Shown here piece after piece: positions 1-10,254 of a DNA stretch of 28,230 bases. This stretch comes from Eimeria necatrix (taxonomy: Eukaryota > Apicomplexa > Conoidasida > Eucoccidiorida > Eimeriidae), in NCBI RefSeq assembly GCF_000499385.1, contig NW_013654343.1, positions 1-28,230 of the forward strand. Reading direction: 5' to 3'. The notes beneath the pieces were generated by a model. It saw only the letters and a program-made list of their open reading frames with translations. It made no database searches and was not told where the DNA came from. Position numbers and translations under genes: made by a program. The first letter of the stretch is position 1. Each line of letters starts with the position of its first letter.

Positions 1-1
1 C

Positions 2-304
2 GACGACGACGAGCTGCTGCTGCTGTTGCTGCGGATGCGGCTGCGAGGGTCGCGGCGCCGCCGGGGTCCTCCGGCTGCGCCTGGAGAGCCGCCTGGGAAG
101 CAGCGCTGGCGGCGCGCTGCTGCTGCGCCCCCTCGCCTGCTGCTGCTGCAGGAGCAGCAGCAGCAGCGGGAGCAGCAGCAGCAGCGGGAGCAGCAGCAGC
201 GGCGGGAGCAGCAGCAGCGGCGGCGGGAAGCGCAGAAGGCTGCAAAGAAGGGCTGGAAGCCCCCGCAGGAGCAGCAGCCCGCGGCTGCGGAGCCGGGCGG
301 CTGA
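2..304 (+). CDS. 3' end of a gene, Arg/Gln-rich C-terminus (partial)
   Basis: An open frame enters from the left edge and stops with TGA at 302-304. It begins with an acidic stretch (DDDE) and a Leu run, followed by an Arg-rich segment (RGSRRRRG). A QEQQQQREQQQ-type charged Gln repeat comes next, and the end is Lys/Trp/Pro-rich (KKGWKPP). CAG codons alternate with GAG and CGG in register, which favours this frame over its neighbours. An AT-richer sequence follows the stop, as expected of a 3' untranslated region. No family is recognised. It could be a basic nucleic-acid-binding tail or a low-complexity extension. The upstream part lies outside the window, so the gene's function cannot be read here. 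Confidence 0.5.
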   Translation, partial: DDDELLLLLLRMRLRGSRRRRGPPAAPGEPPGKQRWRRAAAAPPRLLLLQEQQQQREQQQQREQQQRREQQQRRREAQKAAKKGWKPPQEQQPAAAEPGG

Positions 305-888
305 GACCCATCTCGAATTCGCAAGGCCGACCCCCTAGACAACTCAACTCGGGTCTTCTACAGATCCGAAAATAGAAAAGAAGAACTTAAATGCATTTGA
401 AGTCCTCCGAAAAGCGGAAGAGAAGTGCAAACGGAAGAAGCCGCGAAGGAGCCGTTCAGGTGTATGGACAGCTTGCGCCTGCCGCGCGCACAGCCGCCGC
501 CGCAGAGAATCCGACGGAAAGAATTGTTATTTTAATTTGTTTTTCTTCTTTTAATGCCAAATTAACTCTTTTTCACTCATTAAAGAAAGAAAGCTCGAGA
601 ATGGTGCCCCCAAAGCCGCGGCAAACAGCCGCGCCGAGGCGCAGCAGCCGCCCGCCAGTCAATGGGCGCCGCGAGGCAGTCAGCCAGCAGCCTTGCCCAA
701 ACCCTAAATTAGGGTTTGCCAAAACCCTCAGCCCCCCGCCTTTTTTTATTCGCTTTCTTCCACCTTTTCTAATACTTCTCTCCCATTTTGCAAACACACA
801 CTCCCCCCGACTAACCCCAAACCCGCAGCCCCTCTGCTGCTGCTGCGCCGCGAGCACTACCTCTAGCCAAACCGCTGCCCCACCTTCC
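305..888. other. Intergenic stretch, no supported gene
   Basis: A 170-residue open frame covers 391-903 on the plus strand, but it mixes AT-rich low-complexity sequence with a telomere-like end and has no convincing protein character. The stretch probably holds the 3' flank of the gene ending at 304. Single AAACCCTAAATTAGGGTTT inversions occur near 700-725. Confidence 0.4.
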
Positions 889-1023
889 AACCCTAAACCC
901 TAAACCCTAAACCCTAATTCCAAACCCTTAACACTACCAGCTTTTCCTCCAACTACACCCCGCCGCTAAAACCGCCCGTCGAGCCTGAGACGAGGGCCCA
1001 GATACACCCACCCCGGGTCCCGC

Positions 1024-1076
<53 letters not shown>

Positions 1077-1247
1077 TCACAGTCTCTAGCTGGTGTTCTG
1101 CCTCTGGCTTTCCAAACCCTAAACCCTAAACCCTAACCCTTCAACTCTTGCCATTCCCGCCGGCAGAGCGACTCGACGCGGCTCCGAGCTGCACGGCAGT
1201 CCCCACCCTAGGGTTTAGGGTTTAGGGTTTAGGGTTTAGGGTTTAGG
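889..1247. repeat. Telomere-like AAACCCT / TTTAGGG arrays and a CTG tract
   Basis: Three short interstitial arrays occur: AAACCCT at about 889-917 and 1112-1138, and the opposite orientation TTTAGGG at about 1208-1247. A (CTG)n tract with one TTG interruption lies at 1024-1077. The heptamer matches the plant/apicomplexan telomere unit. Both orientations and unique flanks show this is internal, not a chromosome end. Confidence 0.9.
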
Positions 1248-1499
1248 CGGCAGCTGCAGCAAGACAAACAACCTTTGCTGCTTCCCACACTTGTCTCTGG
1301 CCCTAGCAGCTGCATGCACTTGCGGGAAAGGCATTAAATGGAGAATTAAATATTAAATGGAGGTTTAAAAATAAAAAGAGATAAAAGTAAATTAAATAAA
1401 TAAATAAAAAGAAAATAAAAGTCCAAACAATTCCAAATAAACCCTCAAGGCCTTACCACTCCTGCAGCAGCAAAAGCTGCACACAACCTTCGGTGTGGG

Positions 1500-1690
1500 G
1501 TGCTGCGCTGCAGCAGCAAAACTTTGCTGCAGCAGCAAAATGAAACATGCTGCTGCAGCAGCATATTGTGCTGCTGCAGCTGCAGCTGCTGCCGCTGCAG
1601 CATACTTCGCTGCTGCAGCAGCAGCAGCAGCGAAGTATGCCGCAGCAGCAGCAGCAGCACAATAAGCTGCAGCAGCAGCAAAACCGGATA
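1500..1690. repeat. CTGCAG-rich imperfect inverted repeat
   Basis: The stretch is made of TGCTGCAGCAGCA-like units in both orientations. A perfect 17-bp arm pair (1600-1616 with 1624-1640, arms starting GCATACTTCG) is nested inside a second pair (ATTGTGCTGCTGC near 1564 with its complement near 1662). Open frames on both strands are low-complexity Ala/Cys/Leu shadows and are not supported as genes. Confidence 0.7.
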
Positions 1691-2530
1691 TTTTCGGGGT
1701 ATTACACCGGGTCCCATTGACAAAAAGACTAAGACAAATATATTTATTTAAAATAGATTTTGGACAAATATATTTATTTAAAATAGACTTATTTTTCCTC
1801 AAGTGCATTTGTGCAAAAAGAAGAAACAAAGATCACATTTGCATGTTGGAATGAAGAATACTTGGGCCGGGGAGGTGTACGTACACCCCACGTTGCCACG
1901 AAAAGGTTCATTTATTTATTTATTTATTTATTTATTGATTTATTTACTTTATTTATTATTTATTTGTTTGTATTCAGTTCTTTGTTGCTTAAGAAGGCCT
2001 TTAAATGGATATAAATAAGTAAATATGAATATAAGTATTCATTTAAAAAATAAAAATGTAAGTTTGTGCTCAGGTGTATGTACACTGCAGTAGCTTAGTA
2101 GTGCATCTCTGGTGTACGTACACTTGATCGCATGCAAATGCGCAATTTTTCTCCTTTTTCTCCATTTGCTCTTCAAATATATTTTTGGTTTTCTTCTTTT
2201 TTTATAAAAAGACTATTAAAGAAGTCAAAAAGGGCATTTTAGTCTGCTTTTTTGCATGCGTTCAGGTGTACATACACCTCACAGCAAGTGCCCCCGCACA
2301 AAATAGTAGGGCACCAGCAACTTGCATTTATTTGCGTTTTAGACTAAATAATTGAATTTATTTATTTTATTTAATATTATATGCAATTTCTGCTCTTTTA
2401 AAGACAAATTTACTGCTCAAATGGACTTTTTTTGCATGCATGCACTTCCTCTATTTAATCCAACTCTTTATTGCATTGCCACTTTTCTCTCCATTTGTTT
2501 ATTACTGGTCACTTATTACTCATTTGTTTG
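1691..2530. other. AT-rich intergenic DNA with scattered palindrome copies
   Basis: Composition is AT-rich, with a TTTA microsatellite at about 1909-1937. Copies of the GGTGTACGTACACC family occur at 1874-1887 (perfect), 2073-2086, 2111-2124 and 2265-2278 (one or a few changes). No coding exon is supported. The 3' end of the minus-strand gene to the right may reach into the end of this stretch. Confidence 0.6.
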
Positions 2531-2773
2531 TTTTTGTTTAATTACTTTTTTATTTACTGTTCCATCATTTGTTTCCACGGGGCCCCCGTGGGGGCCCCCA
2601 CACAAATGGCAACCAGCAGCTGCAGCAGCACTAGCTGCAGCACCAGCAGCTGCAGCAGCTGCTGCAGCAGCACTAGCTGCAGCACCAGCAGCAGCAGCCT
2701 AAACGATAACAGTGGAATATTTCTGTCTCCTTCTCTCCCTGCAAGCTGTCAAAGCCTCAGCCAGCCGCATTAC

Positions 2774-5700
2774 CTTCAGGGGGCCCCCAGGGGGGCCCCC
2801 CAGACCATCTACGTGGGGGGCCCCAGGGGGGCCCCCAGAAGACCCTTTCGGTTGGCCCTCACAGCTCCCCACAGAGCCGCTCCCAGGGGGCCCCCCAGGG
2901 GGGCCCCCAGGGGGGCCCCCAGGGGGCCCCCCAGGGGGGCCCCCAGCAAGGGGGGCCCCAGAGGGGGCCCCAGAGGGGCCCCTAGGGGGGGGCCCCTGGG
3001 GCTGGGGCCCTGTGTTTGAGTTGACTTTTGAGTGGGCGAATTCATCAACAAATGTTTCCGCGAATTCGCAGCGTAGAAGATCTGCTGCTGCTTCGTCGAT
3101 TGCCTAAAAGAAATAAAAAGAAAAAAGGAATTAAAAGATAATAAAAATAAAAAAATAAAAAGAAAAATAATAAAGAGCGACAAAAACAAAGAAAGAAAGA
3201 CTTCTGCTGCTGCCCGCTGAGGCTGCGCTGAAGAAGGAACTGCAGGCCCTAAACCCTAAACCCTAAACCCTAGACCCTAAACCCCAAACCCTAAACCCTA
3301 AACCCTATAGGCTAGGCCTCGAGTACTTGTAACTACTTGCGCAGCTCTAGGCCCTGAAGCTCACAAACCCTAGACCCTGAGTCCTGCCTACGCGCTGAGC
3401 CCCAAGCCCTAAACCCTAAACCCTAAACCCCAAACCCTAAACCCTAAACCCCCGGCAGCGGTTTACCTGCGCCTGCTCCAGAAGCGCTGCTGCAGCGGGC
3501 CTCACAGCAGCAGCATGCTGCAGCACGCGAGCTGCTGCTGCTTTTTTCAAAATTAATTTAATTAACTTTTCATTTTCAAGATCTTCCAACTCTCCTGCTG
3601 CAGGCTCTCCCCCCAAACCCTCAGGCAGCAGCAAAAACAAATAAGGTGCAGCAGCAGCAGGAAACAAACGCTCCTGCAGGCTTTGGGGGGCCCCACAGGG
3701 GGCCCCCATGCCTACGGGGGCCCCACTGGGGGCCCCCATGCCTGCGGGGGCCCCACTGGGGGCCCCCATGCCTACGGGGGCCCCACTGGGGGCCCCCGTG
3801 CCTGTGGGGGCCCCCTGTGGGGCCCCCTTTTGTGGGGTTTCTTGAGAGGGGGGGCCCCCAGGGTTTGCATTAGAAGAGGCCCCTTCGTTCAGGTCGCATA
3901 TGGCTATTGGTAGGTCTATGCCGTGGGTCCTGCAAAAACCAAACCCTAAACCCTAAACCCTAAACCCTAAACCCTAGAATGCGTCGCGTTCTTGGAGGGT
4001 TTGGGGCAACGCCTGAGGGTTTGAAGCGCGGGTCCAGTGCAGCGTGCCTGCCGAGCCGCCAGCAGCTGAACCCCAAAGCTCAGGGCCTAGGGTTTAGGGT
4101 TTAGGGTTTAGGGTTTAGGGTTTACGCGAGGAGGGCCGCTACTTCGGCGAAGAGGCAGGCAGCAGTGGAGGCCCCGAAAGCAGCAGAATTCAGCAGCAGC
4201 AGCAGCACTTCAAAAGGCTGTTCTATTAACTCTTTAATGGAGTTAAACTGCAGCAGCAGCAGCGGCGGCACCAGCAGCTGCTGCTGCAGCTCCCGAGACA
4301 AAGCAGCGCTGCAAGCAAACCCCAAACCCTAAACCCTAAACCCTAAACCCTAAACCGTGGTTTCCGCGCCGTCGCGCCTGCGCGCCAGTTGCATGTTTAG
4401 CAGAGCTTTCCGTTCATGCTGCCTCACCTCAACCCCCCCACTCTAAACCCTAAACCCTAAACCCTAAACCCTAAACCCTAAACCCTAAACCCTAAACCCT
4501 AAACCCTCGGCAGACGCACGAGTTCTGCTGCCGCTCCTTCAGCTTCTTGCAGTGGTACTTCGCGAGAACCATTGGCGTTGCCAGCAGACACCCGAAGAAA
4601 AGCCACGGCAGCACTGCACAGCAAAACCCTAAACCCTAAACCCTAAACCCTAAACCCTAAACCCTAAACCCTAAACCCTAAACCCCGGGCCATAAACGCG
4701 AAGTCTAACTCTGGAGAGGCGGCGTCCCGTTTGTTTCATGGATGACTTGACAAGCACCGGTGAAAGCAACACCTAAATTCAAATGAGGGCTTAGGGTTTA
4801 GGGTTTAGGGTTTAGGGTTTAGGGTTTAGGGTTTGGCTTGCCCGCGAAGAGTATCTGAAAACGCTGCTCCTCTCTAGTCAACTTGTGCGGCTCCAGCAGC
4901 AACGCGCTCGGGTCTCTGGGGGGCAAGTAACGGTCTACAATGCCGCCTGCAGGCCAAACCCTAAACCCTAAACCCTAAACCCTAAACCCTAAACCCTAAA
5001 CCCTAAACCTTGAAGCGTAAACCTCACTTTGGATGAGGGCTCACACAGCCACTTGGGCAGTCTCTGAGACAGCTCTTTCTAGGGTTTAGGGTTTGGCTTT
5101 CAAGGCTGAGAGCTTTCCTCTACAGGCTTGCGGCCTAGGGTTTAGGGTTTAGGGTTTAGGGTTTAGGGTTTTGGGTTTAGACACAAACCGGGGAGGGTCA
5201 GTCCCTGCTCAGTCTGGGCGCGAAGCGCAAGAGCTTCAGCCTCTGCCAGCGTCCTCGGCGCCTGAAAAACCCAAAACCTAAACCCTAAACCCTAAACCCT
5301 AAACCCTAAACCCTAAACTCTAAACCCTAAACCCTAAGCCCTAAACCCTAAATCCTAAACCCTGAAACCCTAAATCCTTAATCCTTCGCTGGAATCCTGA
5401 ACCATGCAGGCAAGTCACTAGGCCTCAGGCTACTGTTACAGCATTTAGGGTTTAGGGTTTAGGGTCTAGGGTTTAGGGTTTAGAATGAATTACCTGAAAT
5501 GGCGCTGCGTTGGTCTCCTTCTCCCTCTCCACCAAAGATGAAAGTGTCCGAGCTGCAGGGGGCCCCCAAGGGGCCCCCAGGGGGGCCCCTAGGGGGCCCC
5601 CCAGGGGGGCCCCTAAAGGGGCCCCCAAAGAGGCCCCTAAGGGGGGCCCCAAGGGGGCCCCCAAGGGGGCCCCTAAGGTGGCTCGTAAAGGGCATTTCAC

Positions 5701-6053
5701 GGGGGGCCTCCAGGTGGTCTCTGGGGGGCCCCAAGGGGCCCCCTCCAGACCCTGTGGGGGGCCCCAAGGGGCCCCCTCCAGACCCTCTGGGGGGCCCCTG
5801 GGGGCCCCCCTTTGGGGCCCCCATGGCCTTCTGTGGGAGAGGCAGCAGCGGGGGGCCCCCCGGCTGAGCTGTAGAGACACCCCAGAGCTCAGCATACACC
5901 CCAAATGCCCCCTTAAGGGGCCCCTGGCTAGGGGCCCCTGGGGCCCCAGGGGCCCCCAGGGGGGCCCCTCGGGGGGCCCCCCGGGGCCCCTCGGCTGGGG
6001 GGGTCCTTGGGGGCCCCCCGGACGAAAGAGGCGCTGCAGGGGAGCAGACGCCA

Positions 6054-6149
<96 letters not shown>

Positions 6150-6366
6150 AAGGGGAAGGAGGGGCAGCTAGCTTTTGCTGCTGGGCCTCGGAGGTGTACA
6201 TACACCCGCCCTGGGCAGCAGCAGAGCAGCAGCAAACCCCCAGTTGGGGCCTGGGGGCCCCCAGGGGGGCCCCCAGGGGGGCCCCTGGGGGGCCCCCGCC
6301 CGAGGGGGCCCCCAAGAAGGGGCCCCTTGATAGGGGGGGCCCCCTAAGCAGCAGACGGCTGTGCAT
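2774..6366 (-). CDS. Unrecognised multi-exon gene, putative membrane protein (partial model)
   Basis: Minus-strand exons supported by splice consensus and phase: 6366-5494 (upstream limit unsure), 5261 to about 5189, 5078-5045, 4946-4842, 4772-4710, 4613-4520, 4308-4126, 3929-3467 and 3103-2774. The last six join without any phase conflict; the 5189/5078 junction is unresolved. Readable pieces include REKETNAAPFQ, GIVDRYLPPRDP, a hydrophobic segment (LPWLFFGCLLATPMVLA) followed by KKLKERQQ that looks like one membrane span with a basic flank, LQFNSIKELIEQPFEVLLLL, and a helical end (LENEKLIKLILKK, AIDEAAADLLRC). Exons 6366-5494, 3929-3467 and 3103-2774 carry GGGGCCCC-derived Gly-Ala-Pro or Gly-Pro-Pro repeats in frame. 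The 4842 junction would use a GC donor. A further 3' exon below 2774 is likely, either GEKETEIFHCYR (around 2730) or an Ala-rich one ending near 2530. No family is recognised. Confidence 0.6.
2777..3010. repeat. GGGGCCCC minisatellite inside an exon
   Basis: About 15 to 20 GGGGGGCCCCCA-type units are packed here. They lie within the minus-strand exon 3103-2774 and leave its frame open, encoding Gly-Pro-Pro/Gly-Ala-Pro repeats. Because the unit is self-complementary, all frames tend to stay open, so an ORF alone is not evidence of coding here; the flanking unique codons and the AAG|GTAATG donor are. Confidence 0.85.
3248..5486. repeat. Thirteen or more interstitial telomere-like arrays
   Basis: AAACCCT orientation: about 3248-3308, 3406-3450, 3941-3976, 4318-4356, 4444-4507, 4624-4685, 4955-5008 and 5277-5362 (degenerate). 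TTTAGGG orientation: about 4087-4124, 4791-4834, 5081-5095, 5136-5180 and 5442-5484. The unique DNA between arrays is only about 70-200 bp and mostly corresponds to exons of the minus-strand gene, so the arrays are essentially its introns. Confidence 0.9.
3685..3840. repeat. 30-bp GGGGGCCCCACTGG minisatellite in frame
   Basis: About five copies of a 30-bp unit (GGGGGCCCCACTGGGGGCCC then CCATGCCTAC with small changes) form a tandem block. On the minus strand it reads as a ten-residue GAPSGAPVGM-type repeat inside exon 3929-3467, in frame with unique coding sequence on both sides. Confidence 0.85.
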
Positions 6367-6420
6367 GGGGGCCCCCTGGGTTGCTGCTGCTGCAGAGAAA
6401 GGCCACGAGCAGGCGGCCCG
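5540..6420. repeat. Large GGGGCCCC-rich block
   Basis: Dense GGGGCCCC units with variable linkers, for example two copies of CCTCCAGACCCTGTGGGGGG-like sequence at 5748-5790. It overlaps the 5'-most supported exon of the minus-strand gene. A palindrome variant (GGTGTACATACACC) lies at 6193-6206. Long plus-strand frames here are treated as shadows. Confidence 0.8.
6055..6149. repeat. (CTG)n tract with TTG interruptions
   Basis: About 31 triplets, with TTG at roughly regular spacing. In the minus-strand gene frame this reads as poly-Ala with Thr. Translated repeats of this kind (homopolymeric amino-acid repeats) are characteristic of Eimeria proteins. Confidence 0.9.
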
Positions 6421-6430
6421 GGGCCCCGCT

Positions 6431-6720
6431 AGGGTTTAGGGTTTAGGGTTTAGGGTTTAGGGTTTGGCAGGGCCATGAAGAATAGGCGTAATGAAGCAGT
6501 TTCTGGAAATTAGGAAAAAGACAAAAAACAAAAATAAAAAATGTCGGCAGCAGCGCCGCCGGGGCCTCGATTTCGGGTGTACGTACACCTCAAGTCCCTG
6601 GCTCTCCCCAGGGCCCCATTATCATTTTTTTATTTTTATTTTTATTTTTATTTTTATTTATTTTTATTTTTATTTTTATTTTTAAAAAGCAACACTCTTC
6701 CCAAGAGTTCCCTATCATTG
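6431..6720. repeat. Telomere-like array, palindrome and (TTTTTA)n tract
   Basis: TTTAGGG units at about 6431-6466, a perfect GGTGTACGTACACC at 6576-6589 and an ATTTTT microsatellite at about 6625-6683. A short minus-strand candidate exon (AG acceptor before 6502, reading KLLHYAYSSWPC) has a good pyrimidine tract but no donor, so it is not called. Confidence 0.7.
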
Positions 6721-7436
6721 GGGGCCCCACAGCCCACGAGGCCTGGGGTGCCGGGGGGGCCCCTGGGGCCCCCAGGGGCCCCAGGGGCCCCGGGGGCCCC
6801 CAGGGTCCTCTGGGGGCCCCTTGAAGGGAATCTGAAGAAGCCACTTGGGGGCCCCCGGGGGCCCTTCAGGGGCCCATGGGGGCCCCCTAAAGGGCCCCCA
6901 TAGATGTGGGTAAAAAAGAAAATAATTTGAATTAAATGTTGCAGCCTGTACCCTGAGGTGTATGTACACCACAGGACTTGTGCAAAAGCTGAAACTGAAA
7001 ATTCATTTCCTCAAAATATATTTTTCAAAATCTCAAAATCTCCTTTTCCCCTCTGTCCCCCACCGCGTGCCTCTGTTGCAATTCTTGAGGGCCCCTCAGG
7101 GGCCCCCCGAGAAGGGGCCCCCGGGGGGCCCCTCTTTGCGGCCCCTGGGGGGCCCCGGGGGGGCCCCTGGGGGCCCCCAGGTCCCCTCAGCAGATATTTC
7201 TGTAGGGCTTTCAAGGCAGCCTTCAGGGGGCCCCAGGGCTTGTAGAGGAGCCCCCCGAGGTCACTTCAAAGGGTACTGGGGGCCCCCAAAAATGCATGCA
7301 AAAGAGGCCCCGGGGGCCCCCTGAGGGGGTTTTAGGGGCCCCTAAGGGGGCCCCCACTTGCCATCCCTCCATAGGGCCTCAGGGAGGCCCTTGGGGGCCC
7401 CCAAAAGGGGCCTCAGCGGCGTGGTAGGGGCCCCAA
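6720..7436. repeat. GGGGCCCC-rich non-coding stretch
   Basis: Two GGGGCCCC blocks (about 6720-6900 and 7088-7436) flank an AT-rich core with a GGTGTATGTACACC copy at 6957-6970. The open frames on both strands consist of Gly/Pro/Ala repeats plus unconvincing flanks, so no gene is called. Confidence 0.7.
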
Positions 7437-7508
7437 AACTAAACCCTAAACCCTAAACTCAGCTACTAACCGCAGCCACTAAACCCTAAACCCTAAACCC
7501 TAAACCCT
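7437..7508. repeat. Telomere-like AAACCCT arrays
   Basis: Two short AAACCCT runs (about 7440-7458 and 7481-7508) are separated by about 20 bp of unrelated sequence. They lie just downstream of the donor of the 7596-7522 candidate exon. Confidence 0.9.
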
Positions 7509-7521
7509 TGGCGTTAATTAC

Positions 7522-7596
7522 GCTGCCTTCGCCCTCGAGGCAGTGCAGCAAAGTGTATATACTGTGAAGCAGATCTTCTCTGCTCCAGGGCACCAG
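7522..7596 (-). CDS. Candidate minus-strand exon upstream of the membrane-protein gene
   Basis: Twenty-five codons with no stop, reading LVPWSREDLLHSIYTLLHCL then EGEGS. The exon is bounded by an AG acceptor supplied by the last GCTAG of the neighbouring GCTA satellite and a good donor (GGCAGC|GTAATT). It starts and ends in phase 0. The amphipathic, non-repetitive sequence looks coding. It may be an upstream exon of the minus-strand gene ending near 2774, in which case the GCTA satellite lies in an intron. No link to the next exon could be demonstrated. Confidence 0.45.
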
Positions 7597-8020
7597 CTAG
7601 CTAGCTAGCTGGCTAGCTAGCTAGCTAGCTAGCTAGCCAGAGAGTTAGGCTAGCTGTAGAGCTAACCATCGAGCTAGCTGGCTAGCTAGCTAGCTAGCTA
7701 GCTAGCTAGCTAGCTAGCTAGCTAGCTAGGTGGCTGGCCAGCTAGCTAGCTAGCTGGCTCGTTAAAGACAGAACTAAGCTAGGTAGTCAATAGGCGAGCG
7801 CGGATACATTAGCCCAGAGGATCAAACTGCTGGCTAGCTAGCTAGCTAGCCAGCTAGCTAGCTAGCTAGCTGTCGACCCATTAAACCCCGTTACGGTGGC
7901 TAGCTAGCTAGGCCGCTAGTCACCTAGCTAGCTGGGTAGCTAGTCACCGATTTGCACACATTTCCGCTGTCCGCCAGCTGGCTAGCCAGCTAGCTAGCTA
8001 GCCAGCTAGCCATCGACAAT
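7591..8020. repeat. (GCTA)n satellite, interrupted
   Basis: Runs of GCTAGCTAGCTAGC dominate 7591-7640, 7670-7760, 7830-7875, 7900-7945 and 7975-8020, broken by unique 20-60 bp segments. The tetramer unit is self-complementary in register (GCTAGC), so the array can fold on itself. It differs from every other repeat in the window. Every unit contains CTAG, hence potential stop codons and AG acceptor dinucleotides. Confidence 0.95.
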
Positions 8021-8118
8021 AGCGCAGCGGATTCCTGGGCCAAAGATGCAGCAGCAACTTCTTGCTGCAGTTCTGCTGCTGCTGCTGCTGCTGCTGGGGT
8101 TGCTGGGAGCAGCCCCCG
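8020..8118 (-). CDS. Candidate minus-strand exon, Ala/Gln-rich helix
   Basis: A minus-strand frame reads a short Ala run then ELQQEVAAASLAQESAALL before entering the GCTA satellite. Mixed synonymous codons and heptad-like spacing suggest a coiled-coil exon. A possible acceptor precedes it (CTGCTCCCAG). The donor is uncertain (GTCGAT near 8023). It may belong to the same gene as 7596-7522. Confidence 0.3.
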
Positions 8119-8120
8119 TT

Positions 8121-8138
8121 CGGGTGTACGTACACCCG
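8121..8138. repeat. Palindrome copy with symmetric CG flank
   Basis: CGGGTGTACGTACACCCG is an 18-bp perfect palindrome. The flanking bases differ from those of other copies yet remain symmetric. Confidence 0.95.
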
Positions 8139-8197
8139 GCGGGGAACGCGCTCTCTCCATTTTGAAATTTCGCAAAACGGGAAAAAGCCGAAATCCC

Positions 8198-8869
8198 CAA
8201 ACCCTAAACCCTAAACCCTAAACCCTAGCAGTTGCTGGGCGGCACAGTTTGCCGTGCAAGGCTCGCTGGGGGCCCCAGGGGCCCGAGGCGTGCGGGTGGC
8301 GGGGCCCCCTGGTTTGTGTGTGTTTGCGTGTCAGTGCGGCTCCGCTTTGAAATAAATGAAAAGTAAATTCAAAATAAATCCCAAATAAATAAATGATTGA
8401 CGTTTGAGGCGAAACGCCGGTTGGTTTGGCGATGTGTGCAGGCCGCAGTAGCTGAGGTGTACGTACACCTCAAGTTGTGGGTCATCTTCGCGCGTTGTTT
8501 GTCCGATTTCGAAGTTGTTTAGTTTTTTTGAGTCAAATTTCTTTAATTAAAGTTATTTTTAATTCAAAATTTAAAGGCCTTTGCGGAAAAGCGGCAGTGG
8601 CAAACCCTAGACGGTCCGCGCCGCCGCACCGGCTGCTCCGGCGGCGCCCGCGAGGGTTTAGGGTTTAGGGTTTAGGGTTTGCGAGAAAGCCCATTGAAAT
8701 GGGGCTTTTCCGATGGCAAAGAAAACCCTTTCCGCCTCTTTCTTTGCCTGTCGTGGCCCCTGGGATTTCAGGTGTACATCCAGCTCCCCAGCGCGCGTCT
8801 TGTTGGGGATTTTTGTCTTTTTGCAATTCCAGAAATCATAAATTCAAATTCAAACAAAGTTTCGAAAAC
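8198..8869. other. Region upstream of the FAIM-like gene
   Basis: Contains telomere-like arrays at about 8198-8226 (AAACCCT) and 8652-8681 (TTTAGGG), a GGGGCCCC copy near 8270 and a 20-bp perfect palindrome TGAGGTGTACGTACACCTCA at 8453-8472. AT-rich DNA follows at 8515-8575. The frame of the first FAIM-like exon stays open back to 8699, so the true start could lie further upstream than 8870. Confidence 0.6.
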
Positions 8870-10210
8870 ATGCAAGAAGAACAACTCCGAGAAGACGAAG
8901 AGGTCGAGGCCCTGGGCGCCTCCATTGACTACGTCGGACAGACCATTGAAGCCAGCAAAGTCAAGTACCAATGGGTGCCAAACCCTAAACCCTAAACCCT
9001 AAACCCTAAACCCTAAACCCCAAACCCTAGGCTCTAGATCGCAGCTGGGTCTGCAGCCCGCCGCAAACCCCAAACCCTCGTCGTTTCGCTCTTCGTCGCC
9101 CTTCGCCTGCTTGTGAAATGTGGCTGTCGGCGCAAAGGGTTTGGGGCTGCGGCTAGGGTTTAGGGTTTAGGGTTTAGGGTTTAGGGTTTAGGGTTTGGGG
9201 TTTGCGAATAGCACTTCCGCATCGCGGGCGTCAACCACCGAGTCGAGTTCTTCCACTCGAAAATTTCCGGCAGAAAGAAAATCCTGATGGACGGCCAGCT
9301 GATCTACGCCCAGCAGCAGTAAACCCTAAACCCTAAACCCTAAACCCTAAACCCTAAACCCTAGCCAGCCCACAGAGCCTCCTCCCCTGCTTCTTTTCCG
9401 CTGCTTCCTTCGCCGCGCCCCCGTCGCCGCGAGGCTATTCAATTAAATTAAATAAATTAATTAATTAAATAATTAATTTAATTAATTAATTAATTAATTA
9501 ATTAATTAATTTATTTATTTATTTATTTCAGATTAAGGTCTGCGGGCTTCGAACACAGCTGGCCGCTGCAGGGCCATCTCCTCAGCCTCATTTATGAGCC
9601 CCACCTCCAGGCCTTCGCTTTGAGGGTCAACGGGCTCAGCTTTCAGCTCTTCTACAGGCGTGCGTCCTAGGGTTTAGGGTTTAGGGTTTAGGGTTTAGGG
9701 TTTAGGGTTTAGGGTTTAGGGTTTGGGGTTTTGGGTTTGGGGGTTAGGGTTTGGGGTTTGGGGTTTGGGTCTGAGGATCTAGGTAGTCGGGGTCTTGGCT
9801 CCGGGCTGCTGAGGGCGGGGTCTAGTGTCTAGGCTCTAGGGTTTAGGGTTTAGGGTTTGGAGCTTAGGGTTTAGGGTTTGGGGCTTGGGGTTTAGAGTTC
9901 ACGGTTCAGGGTTTTGGGGTTTAGGGTTTAGGGTTTAGGGTTTGTCGCGGCTTTGCTTTCGTGCAGCCGGAACGATCCTGGACCCTCAGTACGATGCATC
10001 GCTCTACAGGGATCCCCCATCTGCGTTTGCTGCTGCTGCTCCTGCTGTTGCTGCTGCTGCTGCTGCTCCTGTTGCTGCTGCTGCTGCTCCTCCTGCTGCT
10101 CTTCCTGCTGGTGCAGCAGCTGGGCAGTCCCAGCAGCAGCAGCAGCAGCAAATGGCTAGCCGCCGCAGGCAGACAGATCAACTGCCCTACCAGCAGCAGC
10201 TGCCGCAACC

Positions 10211-10254
<44 letters not shown>

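Noticed and set aside
391..903. Plus-strand 170-codon frame
   Set aside because: Mixed AT-rich and low-complexity sequence ending in telomere-like repeat, with no domain and no splice logic.
4350..4440. Minus-strand exon reading QHERKALLNMQLARRRDGAE
   Set aside because: Open in one frame, but its phases do not fit between the neighbouring exons, which join each other directly in phase. It could only be an alternative exon.
5510..6439. Long plus-strand frame of about 300 codons
   Set aside because: It is made of GGGGCCCC and CTG repeats that stay open in all frames. The unique coding-like sequence and the strong CAG|GTAATT donor are on the minus strand.
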